A stretch of DNA of 64,000 nt. Source: Donghicola mangrovi (lineage in GTDB: Bacteria > Pseudomonadota > Alphaproteobacteria > Rhodobacterales > Rhodobacteraceae). The notes below the pieces were generated by a model that saw only the letters and a list, made by a program, of their open reading frames with translations, made no database searches and was not told the DNA's origin. The translations under genes and the position numbers were made by a program. How positions within the stretch are numbered: the stretch's first letter is position 1; each line of letters opens with the position of its first letter. Positions 55,968 through 63,944 of this stretch are shown piece by piece. Location of the stretch: assembly GCF_013377535.1 (NCBI RefSeq), contig NZ_JABCJE010000014.1:19127-83126 (forward strand). The letters are read 5' to 3'.

Positions 55968-56320
55968 GAAACCGCCTCATCAGCTCTCCGCTCTGCCAGT
56001 GCGGACTGCAGAACCGCGTCAAGCAGTGCCGAGACCTCCGTCATTCCGGTCGCTATAGTGGCTGCGTCTGTGTCGCGGTCAAACCGGGCTTGGTCCGCAA
56101 TTTCTGCGAGCAGCCCATGACACGCGGTCAAGAGGCGAATGACCTCTGTCCGCTGGGGGGCCGGCGCCAAGAGCTTCCGCGACTGTGTCGATTGCACGAC
56201 GAATGCCGACACCGACAATTGTGCCCGGGCCGCTGCGGATTGCACGCGAGACCATTCTTCGTCTGTGGCATGTATCCTGCGGCCCTTGGTTGGGGCATCC
56301 CGATGATATCTATGGCTCAT
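55958..56320 (-). CDS. mobC: MobC-like relaxosome protein
   Basis: A 120-residue protein: basic N-terminus MSHRYHRDAPTKGRRIHATDEEWSRVQSAAARAQLSVSAFVVQST is a ribbon-helix-helix type DNA-binding domain as in MobC; the C-terminal half is helical (LLTACHGLLAEIADQARFDRD). It overlaps the relaxase-like gene by 10 nt. The oriT, if present, should lie upstream (56321-56742). Confidence 0.7.
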   Translation of the reverse strand: MSHRYHRDAPTKGRRIHATDEEWSRVQSAAARAQLSVSAFVVQSTQSRKLLAPAPQRTEVIRLLTACHGLLAEIADQARFDRDTDAATIATGMTEVSALLDAVLQSALAERRADEAVSCS

Positions 56321-56742
56321 GGTCGCTGCCTCGATTACGGGCCCGCCGGGGGACCCTTGCTGTTCACGCCGTCGAACTGAACGCCCGTGGCAGAAATAAC
56401 ATCGCACGACCTGCGTCCGCCGCAGCGTCATCCGCGCGTGGAACTGTGGACAAGAGGAGCCACCCGCCATCCATCGAGAACGGTATCGGCCTTTATTTTA
56501 GGGGGGAGGACAGATGTCTAAGGGCCGCGCAGCACATCTAAAAAAATTGCCAGGCTCCGCCCTTGAGAACCAAGCACCACCAACTCGAGATGGCAGTGCA
56601 TAAAGTTTTTGAAGGATTTTTCAGATTTGGAATCAGGACCATCCCCGCGGAATACGGTCACACTTCAAGGGTAAAGGGTGTCCCTCAGAGTGACAGGTCT
56701 CTCAGACCGACAGCGGGAGACCGGGCGTTGTCATCATGCCGC
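56321..56742. other. Region upstream of mobC; candidate oriT location, possible tiny ORF
   Basis: 422 bp without a convincing gene. Position upstream of mobC makes it the likely oriT, but I cannot place a nic site. A 29-codon plus-strand frame, 56514-56603 (MSKGRAAHLKKLPGSALENQ...), is preceded by the very strong site GGGGGGAGGACAG; it is too short to call. Confidence 0.35.
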
Positions 56743-56910
56743 TTATTCGCCGATCTCGTGCTGATCGAGCCACTCGGTGATCATGCGCCGGATGATTTCC
56801 GGGCGCGTCGGTAGATCCGGCGCCTGGCGCCGCGCCTCATCGATCCTTGCGAGCAACTCGGCGCTCATGCGGACCATTTGCGGCTCCATGACATCTCTTT
56901 TCGCGGACAT
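56743..56910 (-). CDS. Ribbon-helix-helix (CopG-like) regulator
   Basis: A 55-residue protein (MSAKRDVMEPQMVRMSAELL, then ARIDEARRQAPDLPTRPEIIRRMITEWLDQ) with the beta-helix-helix layout of CopG/ParD-type repressors. GAGAAATTCGTC precedes the ATG at 56910. It faces the operon that begins at 57038, and the perfect palindrome between them is its likely operator. No toxin gene is directly beside it on the same strand. Confidence 0.75.
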   Translation of the reverse strand: MSAKRDVMEPQMVRMSAELLARIDEARRQAPDLPTRPEIIRRMITEWLDQHEIGE

Positions 56911-56943
56911 GACGAATTTCTCCTCAGCAAGGCTTGCGAAATC

Positions 56944-56961
56944 ATGTAATCGCGATTACAT
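56944..56961. promoter_or_regulatory. Perfect 18-bp palindrome, probable operator
   Basis: ATGTAATCGCGATTACAT, 34 bp upstream of the RHH gene and 77 bp upstream of the gene at 57038. It is placed to regulate both directions. Confidence 0.75.
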
Positions 56962-57037
56962 TGTAACTGCGGGACGGTCAAGTGCGCCAACACTCAGCCG
57001 CCCCTAACCACACGCAAACCTGGATGAGAGGTTCACC

Positions 57038-57559
57038 ATGGCTACTGCCGTTGCTATCACGCGCCCTGCGCAAACGAAATCCACACGAGACTATAGCGCA
57101 CATATTTTGCGCCGGAATTTTCTCCAACTGCTGACTGACCTCGACACGGCGACCGCAGCCGAGCTCGAACTGACCTGGGCCTCCGAAGGCCTGCCCGGGG
57201 GTATGGGCGATCCTGCGGTCTCTAAATATTTGCGCGAGTCAGAGTCGGCCTGGGACCGGGTGACCGACTGTCTGGCGGCGACCACTGCAGCGGCGACAGG
57301 CGTTGGAAACTGCTGCGTCCTCCGCAAAATGACCTATTGTCTCCGTTCGGTTCTCTCCGCCGAGTCTGCTGGCGAATTTGACCGCGAAATTGCCGCGGCG
57401 CGCCGGTTGATCGCCGAGACCTGCATCCTGCCCAACGCCTCCGTCGCGGACCGGGATTTTTTCACAGTTCTGCAGGCGGTCGCGGCGCGTCTCGACGGCC
57501 TCGATAGCCTTGATCTTTTCCGATCGGGCGCACCTGACCCGCAGCCCAATCTGCACTGA
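57038..57559 (+). CDS. Hypothetical protein, first gene of the GIY-YIG/FtsH/Fic row
   Basis: A 173-residue protein, helical, cytoplasmic: SAHILRRNFLQLLTDLDTATAAELELTWASEGLPGGMGDP, CCVLRKMTYCLRSVLSAESAGEFDREIAAARRLIAETC. I do not recognise the family. GATGAGAGGTTCACC precedes the ATG. Codon use matches the following genes. It is probably the leader gene of the operon controlled by the palindrome at 56944. Confidence 0.65.
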   Translation: MATAVAITRPAQTKSTRDYSAHILRRNFLQLLTDLDTATAAELELTWASEGLPGGMGDPAVSKYLRESESAWDRVTDCLAATTAAATGVGNCCVLRKMTYCLRSVLSAESAGEFDREIAAARRLIAETCILPNASVADRDFFTVLQAVAARLDGLDSLDLFRSGAPDPQPNLH

Positions 57560-57624
57560 GCTAGGTCCGGGTGGTCCTCTGAACAGTGTGACCGCCCTTA
57601 TTGGTCCAAAGCCGCCCATTTCGA

Positions 57625-57645
57625 GTGCGCCCATCGCGGGCGCAC
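57625..57645 (+). other. Intercistronic hairpin 1
   Basis: GTGCGCCC / GGGCGCAC, perfect 8-bp stem, 5-nt loop, 31 bp before the GIY-YIG start. No poly-T directly after the stem, though GTTTTTTC follows at 57657. Confidence 0.6.
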
Positions 57646-57676
57646 CCATTGGTCATGTTTTTTCAGGAAATTTCAA

Positions 57677-58627
57677 ATGCCCCTCGTTCACTATTCGCGG
57701 CGCTCTCGCCGCGCACCTGCGCATGTCGCACACATCCTCATTGACCACCGTCTTGCGAAACCGTCCTGGCACTGCCTGGCCAGCCAACACGGGTACCGCT
57801 ATTTTGGACGGGACCCAAAAATTCGGGCGCAGGTCTATCTGCGTTGCCTCTCCTGCGACGGCGTCATGGCGGTGCATACCCATGTGCTCAGGACGGCGCG
57901 GCCGGAATGCACCTCCTGTTATCTCAGGGCGATGGCGCGAGAAGCCACCGCTGCAGGACTGGAATTTCTCCGGCCCTGCCCACACGACAGCCATCGCGGG
58001 ATTTACCGCGCGTCCTGCGGACATGAGGTCTCGCGCCAACGGGTGTTTGTCCAGAAAATCGGGGCTGGCAAGGTCGCGCTCCGCTGCGAAACCTGTTTGG
58101 AAAATAGAAATGCCGCTGAGGCGCGAAAACATGGCTGGATCCTGCTCGGCGCGCCGTCGAACGGCGATCCCAACTATCGCCGGTATCTCCACCATGGATG
58201 TAGCCACCAACAGGATATCACCGTTGGCAACATGCTCTCGGGGCGATTTGCCTGTCATAGCTGCTCCGAAGGTTGGCTGTCGGATACCAGTTATATCTAT
58301 CTCGATTATTTTGAGCTGCCGGATGGGGCCGGGGAGTTCGTCAAAGTCGGCATGAGCCGGCGGCCGGAGGCGCGCCTGCGACACCAGTTTGATCTGGCCG
58401 ATGGCGTCCATGCGGAGGTGCTGGAGAAAATTCGGTTCGACACCGGTGCAAAGGCCCTCAGAGCGGAGAAACAAATCCACAAAACTCTGCGAGATGCGCA
58501 TCCCGAGTGGGTGGTCAGCGCGGAGGAACTCGATTGGATCGGGGTCACGTCCGAGATCTACCGGATCGAGGCGCTGCCGCGCATTCGCAAGCTTTTCGCC
58601 GATTTGAGAGCCCGCACAGAGGCTTAA
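57677..58627 (+). CDS. GIY-YIG nuclease-family protein with zinc-binding Cys pairs
   Basis: A 316-residue protein. The N-terminal two thirds contain repeated Cys/His pairs (CLSCDG, CTSCY, CGHE, CETC, CSHQ, CHSC), likely several zinc ribbons. The C-terminal part reads YIYLDYFELPDGAGEFVKVGMSRRPEARLRHQF...RAEKQIHKTLRD, a GIY-YIG nuclease domain of the T5orf172/MUG113 type, with Tyr, Lys-V-G and Arg of the core. A DNA-binding nuclease is likely; a target is not visible. It stands between the leader gene and the AAA+ protease. Confidence 0.75.
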   Translation: MPLVHYSRRSRRAPAHVAHILIDHRLAKPSWHCLASQHGYRYFGRDPKIRAQVYLRCLSCDGVMAVHTHVLRTARPECTSCYLRAMAREATAAGLEFLRPCPHDSHRGIYRASCGHEVSRQRVFVQKIGAGKVALRCETCLENRNAAEARKHGWILLGAPSNGDPNYRRYLHHGCSHQQDITVGNMLSGRFACHSCSEGWLSDTSYIYLDYFELPDGAGEFVKVGMSRRPEARLRHQFDLADGVHAEVLEKIRFDTGAKALRAEKQIHKTLRDAHPEWVVSAEELDWIGVTSEIYRIEALPRIRKLFADLRARTEA

Positions 58628-58649
58628 AGCTTGCCGATCCCTGCATGCT

Positions 58650-58677
58650 GTCTCCGTCAGGCGCGCCTGACGGAGAC
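58650..58677. other. Intercistronic perfect palindrome 2
   Basis: A 28-bp perfect palindrome: 11-bp arms GTCTCCGTCAG / CTGACGGAGAC around GCGCGC. It lies 30 bp before the AAA+ protease start. As RNA it forms a very stable stem-loop. Confidence 0.8.
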
Positions 58678-58707
58678 CCCTCCACTTTGCGCATTGGAGC
58701 AAAATTT

Positions 58708-60756
58708 ATGTCATCGCCCTCCCACCCGATTCGGTTCATGCGCCGCGTTCTGCCGGACATGGTGAACCCGCCAGACAGCGGATTGGTGCTGCAACCGGTC
58801 GGAAAAATGCTCATGGCGGCACGGTTCCTCACGGCAATTGGCACACCTGGGGCCGCGCGTGCGCTGGATACACCAATGACCGTCACCCTCCTCTGTCATG
58901 AGGATAGCGAGGTGCGGGTCCATTTCGCCTCTGCCGCGGAAGCTGTTTTTGCCGCCCTGTCTGACGGTGTGGCCCGCAATCTGATGGCAGATCTCTGCGT
59001 GGTCACGTTTGAAGGTTCGGGAGGCCGCGACCAGAGACACCTGAGCAAACAATTTCACGCAGCGCTCGACACGGCCCTCCTCCAAGGCAAAGCGGTGGTC
59101 GCAGTCGTTCGGGATGAGGGGGATCTCTCAGATGCGGCGCGCATCCTCGTGTCCGAAACCTACGATCTGCCCCCGGTCTCTGGCACTATGGTGTCCGAGG
59201 TCATGCGCGCCCTCGGGTATCCTTCCTCGCGCAAACTGGCAGCGCGCTTGTCGGAGGCGGACGATGCCATTGCATGCCTGCCAGGCGCGGCGATCATTGG
59301 GGCACTGCGGCTTGAGACAGCCGGTGGTATGGTCCGCACGATCCTGAACGCAGCCCGCCGCCTCAAGGGACCGGAAAAACCCGATCTGACCCTCGAGGAT
59401 CTGCATCTCTCCGATGAACTCGAGGGGCATTTGCGTGGCATCGTTGCCGACCTCAATGGGTGGCGGGCTGGCGCGGTGGCATGGGACGATGTCTCCTGCA
59501 GTACGCTGCTCTATGGCCCGCCCGGTTGCGGGAAAACTTCCGTTGCCCAAGCACTTGCAGGTTCTGCAGGGCTGCGTTTTGTCAGCGCAACCTATGCCGA
59601 GGCGCAAGCCGCAGGCTCTTTGTCAGACTATTTCGCCGCGATGGAGCGACGGGCCAGAGAAGCCATCGCCCACGCGCCGAGCCTGTTTTTTGTCGATGAG
59701 ATCGATTCATTGCCAGACCGATCGGCTCAGGGTGGGCACAATGAATCCTATGTGACTGCGGTAGTTAATCATGCGCTGGAGCTGTTTACGCGGCTTCATC
59801 GGACACCCGGTGTTGTGGTGATGGCGGCCAGTAACCACATCTCTAAAATCGATCCCGCACTGATCCGCGCCGGGCGCCTCGACACACATTTCTATGTGGG
59901 TCTCCCGGATCGTGCGGGCATCGAAACGATCCTCCGAAAACGTCTGGCCTCCGCCGGAGCAGATCTTGATCTCGCCGCCATGAGCCGTTTGCTGGTGGGC
60001 CAATCAGGGGCCGATGTTGTCACTGCGGCGACCAAAGCCCGCGCGATTGCGCGCCGCGCAGGCCGTCCGATCTCGGATGCGGATCTGATGCAGGCCATTG
60101 GTGAGAATAGGCGGACCGTTCCCGAGGTGCCATTGGAGAGGATTGCGCTCCATGAGGCTGGCCATGCGGTTGTCCGCGCGGCGGTCGGTCTCCCACCGCC
60201 GGAGCGCGCGATTGTCTCTGCGCGAGAGGCGCATGTCGTCTCCACGCCCCCATTGACGCTTGGCCCGCGCGAAGTGGAGCAGTTGATGGCGACCCTACTC
60301 GGAGGGCGCGCCGCGGAGATGCTGATCTTGGGAACCTCTTCATCGGGGGCAGAGACGGACATCGCTCAGGCGACAGAGTTGGCACTCGCGGCGGAAACCC
60401 GGCTCTGTGTGGGTGCCATTATGCCCGTCTATTTGCCGTATTCGACTGACCGACCGCAGACATGGCCGTCGGAAATTCATACGGCCGTTCGAAAACGAAT
60501 GTCCGTGGCGCAGAAACTCGCATTCCAAGCCGTGCGGCGGAATGAAATGGTCCTGCGGGCGCTGGCGGATGCCCTGCTCGCGGCGCGCGAACTCAATGCG
60601 GCGGATCTGGAACAGTTGCTGCGATCCGTGGTCCATGTGCCGCTCCCGTCGGATCGGGCGCCAGCGCTCCCCGTGGAGCTGTTCGCAGGCGACACTGCAT
60701 CTGACCCAGCAGAGCAGACCTCCGACGCTCGGACCCCACCAGAGCGCGCCCCTTGA
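58708..60756 (+). CDS. Soluble FtsH-like AAA+ metalloprotease
   Basis: A 682-residue protein: N-terminal domain without membrane helices (1-230), AAA+ module with Walker A G270-PPGCGKT277, Walker B FFVDEID (327-333), RAGR and sensor regions, then a peptidase M41-type domain with H482-EAGH486 and the distal GGRAAEMLILG...SSGAETDIAQAT, the third-ligand region. Chromosomal FtsH is membrane-bound and hexameric; this one seems cytosolic. Such proteins occur on alphaproteobacterial plasmids with unknown substrates. It could degrade a partner of the neighbouring Fic or nuclease proteins (speculative). Confidence 0.85.
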   Translation: MSSPSHPIRFMRRVLPDMVNPPDSGLVLQPVGKMLMAARFLTAIGTPGAARALDTPMTVTLLCHEDSEVRVHFASAAEAVFAALSDGVARNLMADLCVVTFEGSGGRDQRHLSKQFHAALDTALLQGKAVVAVVRDEGDLSDAARILVSETYDLPPVSGTMVSEVMRALGYPSSRKLAARLSEADDAIACLPGAAIIGALRLETAGGMVRTILNAARRLKGPEKPDLTLEDLHLSDELEGHLRGIVADLNGWRAGAVAWDDVSCSTLLYGPPGCGKTSVAQALAGSAGLRFVSATYAEAQAAGSLSDYFAAMERRAREAIAHAPSLFFVDEIDSLPDRSAQGGHNESYVTAVVNHALELFTRLHRTPGVVVMAASNHISKIDPALIRAGRLDTHFYVGLPDRAGIETILRKRLASAGADLDLAAMSRLLVGQSGADVVTAATKARAIARRAGRPISDADLMQAIGENRRTVPEVPLERIALHEAGHAVVRAAVGLPPPERAIVSAREAHVVSTPPLTLGPREVEQLMATLLGGRAAEMLILGTSSSGAETDIAQATELALAAETRLCVGAIMPVYLPYSTDRPQTWPSEIHTAVRKRMSVAQKLAFQAVRRNEMVLRALADALLAARELNAADLEQLLRSVVHVPLPSDRAPALPVELFAGDTASDPAEQTSDARTPPERAP

Positions 60757-60761
60757 AATTA

Positions 60762-60798
60762 CGGTGCAACAGGGGAGCAGCCCTGCGCTGTTGCACCG
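60762..60798 (+). other. Intercistronic hairpin 3
   Basis: CGGTGCAACAG / CTGTTGCACCG, perfect 11-bp stem with 15-nt loop, 5 bp after the protease stop and 15 bp before the Fic start. The arms contain the TGTTGC motif that recurs at 63331-63618. Confidence 0.8.
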
Positions 60799-60813
60799 CT
60801 CGGCAGAACGAGG

Positions 60814-62016
60814 ATGACCAACATGGCATTTGAAACCCCCGCCCGTTTGGAGCCCTGCGGCCTAGAGGAGACGGTCCCGAGCGCGCTCTTGGCATTGGTC
60901 CATGAACTCCAGTCTGCAGCAAAAGACCTCGGGACGTGGCTGAATACCGGCGTTGCGGCGGAGCTGCGCCTGATGATGCGTATCGCGAATGCGCAGCATT
61001 CGAACCGCATCGAGGGGCGCATTGCTAAGCCCACCGATATCGAGCGGGCGCTGGCAGGCCGATGGGCCGATGTGGAACACCCGGACATGGTTCAGGAAGT
61101 CATCGCCCACGTTCATGTGCAGTCTTGGGTTGATGCGCAGGCGGTTGAGGGCACACTGCCCGCACCGACATCCGCAGCGTTTATTCAGGAATTGCACAGG
61201 CGTCTCTACGATCGGATGCCCCCCACGCTGCGTGTTGCCGAGCACGGGCATCTCAGCCGCGAGATCTTGCCCGGGATATTCCGAGGTGCAGGCCACGATG
61301 TGACGGTTGGTGCCCACATGCCACCCTCCGGACATCGGATCGCGGCGTTCATGGCATATTTCGAGCGCCGCTATAGTGGTCTCACCCGCGGAACCACCGG
61401 ACGCTGTCTCGTAATCCCAGCTGCGCATCATCGGCTCAGCTACATCCATCCATTCGACGATGGCAACGGGCGCGTCTGCCGTTTGATGACCCATGCCATG
61501 ATCCATGCCGCCGAACTCGATGGGCAGGGTCTCTGGTCGGTCAGCCGAGGCCTGGCGCGGGGACTTGAGGACTCCGCTGAGTACAAACAGCGTCTCGCGG
61601 CGGCTGACCAGCCGCGTCGCGGCGATCGTGACGGGCGAGGAAATTTGTCTTTGGCGATGCTCGAGAGTTTCACCTTGTGGTTTCTGCAGGTGATGCTGGC
61701 CGAAATCCGGTTTGCGACCGCTCTTTTCGATCCGGCCGCTCTTGCTGCGCGATATGGGGGGCTCCTCCGCGATCTCTATCCCGAGCGCCATCAACTCCCT
61801 CGTCTTGTCGACCTGGTCCTGCGTCAGGGCGAGGTGACACGCGATCAGATCCACTCCGTGCTTGATCCACCCGTGAGTGTGGCCCGATCGGATATCGACT
61901 GCCTCATAGATGCAGGTCTGTTGAAATCGACCAGCCCGGTGGCGCCCCTCCGGTTGGCGTGCCCGCTCGCCTATCACGAGCGCCTATTCCCCCATCTGTT
62001 TTATGACGAAGCATGA
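60814..62016 (+). CDS. Fic-domain protein (AMPylase type)
   Basis: A 400-residue protein. Inhibitory helix motif S63-NRI-E67-G68 lies N-terminal to the Fic core (class II). The Fic motif is H212-PFDDGNGR220. The C-terminal part has a winged-helix domain (LVDLVLRQGEVTRDQIHSVLDPPVSVARSDIDCLIDAGLLKS). Enzymes of this group transfer AMP to Ser/Thr/Tyr of target proteins; the Glu of the inhibitory helix keeps them off. A GAGG site is at 60809; the start at 60814 or 60823. Confidence 0.9.
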   Translation: MTNMAFETPARLEPCGLEETVPSALLALVHELQSAAKDLGTWLNTGVAAELRLMMRIANAQHSNRIEGRIAKPTDIERALAGRWADVEHPDMVQEVIAHVHVQSWVDAQAVEGTLPAPTSAAFIQELHRRLYDRMPPTLRVAEHGHLSREILPGIFRGAGHDVTVGAHMPPSGHRIAAFMAYFERRYSGLTRGTTGRCLVIPAAHHRLSYIHPFDDGNGRVCRLMTHAMIHAAELDGQGLWSVSRGLARGLEDSAEYKQRLAAADQPRRGDRDGRGNLSLAMLESFTLWFLQVMLAEIRFATALFDPAALAARYGGLLRDLYPERHQLPRLVDLVLRQGEVTRDQIHSVLDPPVSVARSDIDCLIDAGLLKSTSPVAPLRLACPLAYHERLFPHLFYDEA

Positions 62017-62360
62017 CTGTGTGTTCTCGAAGACCCTCCTCTTTCAGAAAAGTTTCCCATTGCCACGGCAGAGGTCGCTCTGGTTTTGGCAAAGTGCTCC
62101 AGGGAGACATGAACAGGGTGGCAGTTGCCCAGAAGGGCCGGGCTGGTTGAATACTCTCATGTGCGCGAGACGCTGGTGCTCCGGCATCTGTGTCAGGCCC
62201 GCTGTGGCAGCGGCGGCTCCGTTGGCCCGGGCAGTACCGTCGATCAGAAACCTCATCCCTCGCGTCCGTCCTGGCGGTACTATCGCGGCTTGTTCGATAC
62301 TGCGCTATGCACCGCGCCGTCAGGATGCAAAGGACATCAATCACGGTGCTCCCCCTGCGC
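62017..62360. other. Intergenic region between fic and kfrA-like genes
   Basis: 344 bp between convergent genes. Open frames here have no protein-like character and no clear terminator is seen. Confidence 0.45.
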
Positions 62361-63038
62361 CTACCCCGCTTCGGCGAGTGGGCCTACGCGGTCGAGAACG
62401 CGATGTGCAAAGCTCTCAAACTGTACCCGGTAACGATCCGCCGTTTTCTGCGCCTCCTCAAGGCGCGCCACGAGCGACCTCTCGCGTTCTGTCCACGTCG
62501 CCTTACCGGCCTCGAAGACAGTCTCTGCGGCTTGAATTTTTGCAGCCGCCTCGGACAGCCCCTCGTCATGGCGGGCCTGCATCTCGTCCATCGCCGCTTC
62601 CAAGGCCTCAAGCGACGCAAGTTTTTGATCCGCTGTGGCGAGACGTTCCGCCAGAGCATGGCGTTCGTCTGACAGCCGGGCATTCTCCTCAATTTGCATT
62701 TCGAGCTGGGTCTGCAGAGCGGCCCTGTCAGCGCTGAGAGCATCGAGCTCGGCCCGCACATCCGAGAGTTCGGCGCCATTTTTTGCCACGGCCTCAGACC
62801 ACATCTGGTTGAGGTTCGACAGGCCAGCGATCAAGAATTCGTCGGGCAGGTCGAATGCCGCCATGGCACGATCATCGCGCGCAGAGAGCTCCGACAGAAG
62901 CGCACCAATGGCGCCAGTATTGCCGCCACAGGTTTGGTGGATCAGGCTCACAGTCGGTTTTTTCCCGGCCTGTAGCGCTTGCTGGCGAGCCAAGTTGACG
63001 TCCTCCATGTTGAGAGTTTTCGTGTTGTTGTTCGACAT
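62361..63038 (-). CDS. KfrA-like DNA-binding coiled-coil protein
   Basis: A 225-residue protein: N-terminal HTH region (MEDVNLARQQALQAGKKPTVSLIHQTCGGNTGAIGALLSEL) of the plasmid KfrA_N type, followed by a long alanine/glutamate-rich coiled coil (ELDALSADRAALQTQLEMQIEENARL... to RVLDRVG). KfrA proteins bind plasmid DNA and help in segregation or copy stability. ATG 63038 follows AGCGGAGCAGGC. Standing alone next to the repeat-rich segment, it is consistent with a plasmid backbone. Confidence 0.8.
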   Translation of the reverse strand: MSNNNTKTLNMEDVNLARQQALQAGKKPTVSLIHQTCGGNTGAIGALLSELSARDDRAMAAFDLPDEFLIAGLSNLNQMWSEAVAKNGAELSDVRAELDALSADRAALQTQLEMQIEENARLSDERHALAERLATADQKLASLEALEAAMDEMQARHDEGLSEAAAKIQAAETVFEAGKATWTERERSLVARLEEAQKTADRYRVQFESFAHRVLDRVGPLAEAG

Positions 63039-63944
63039 TTGCCTGCTCCGCTTCTGTTGCTCTAGGCGACGTAAGAGCCGCAAAAATTTCCCGCTAGAGC
63101 GCCTGGACAAGTTTTTTCGGGAAAGCTGCGTTTTTTTTCGCGGGGGCTGGGGCGCGTTCGTAAAAAGGCGAACTCATGGTCCGACCCGCCTGATTTTTGC
63201 CTTAGGTGCCCCGGAAATCGGCACGTTTGCCCGTCAATATCTATGAATTATGCAAGTTCCGGTCGGTGCGACGCCTCGAAACACCCTGGTTTTATTGGGG
63301 TTTGAGCGCGCCCAAGCGCGCTTTCAAGAATGTTGCACAGGCCGAAATGGTACCTCGGAACGCTTAAGTATTTGTTAAATATTGGAAATCTTCATCAGAA
63401 AACGCCGCGCCTCAGACCCTGCAACAATAATATCTAATAAATACAGGTACTTAAGATATGTTGCATGTTGCGCGCGGATGTATAGCTCCCTGCGCGTGTG
63501 TAGGTGCGTGCGTGTATGTGTATGTAAGGACATATATCTATTTCTCTGTTACATGGTATAGATAGATAGAAAGATCTTTAGATTTCAGTGCTTTAGGCGT
63601 GTTGCAGCACTCGCAACAAACTGTAAAAAGTGTTACACTGTTGTTTTTACTGAATAATAATCATCAAAAAATGGCAAAACGCCGGGGGGAAGCCGGATTT
63701 CAGCGTAAAACCCTCTGTAATAGGCTCAAAACATATAAACTTCGGAATGTGTTTTGAGCTTGGAGTCTTGTCGGTTTACCACAAAAACTTCGACGACTTT
63801 GAATGCTGGCTCCGGCATTCAGCTCTCATACTCTAGACGCGATCGTGACGAGGCCAAGGATGAGGGGCATCGGAAATGCCTGTTACTTTACATGGGATGC
63901 TCCGCGTATAGACGCTTGTAAATAAAATCTCAAACAGCATGTTT
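63039..63944. other. Non-coding, repeat-containing segment, candidate origin region
   Basis: About 900 bp without a gene. AT-rich stretches (63361-63445) and six TGTTGC/GCAACA motifs occur: TGTTGCA 63331 and 63459, TGTTGC 63466, TGCAACA 63420, TGTTGCA 63600, GCAACA 63613. An alternating purine-pyrimidine run (GTGCGTGCGTGTATGTGTATG) is near 63507. It may be iterons of a replication origin; no initiator gene is in the window. Confidence 0.45.
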
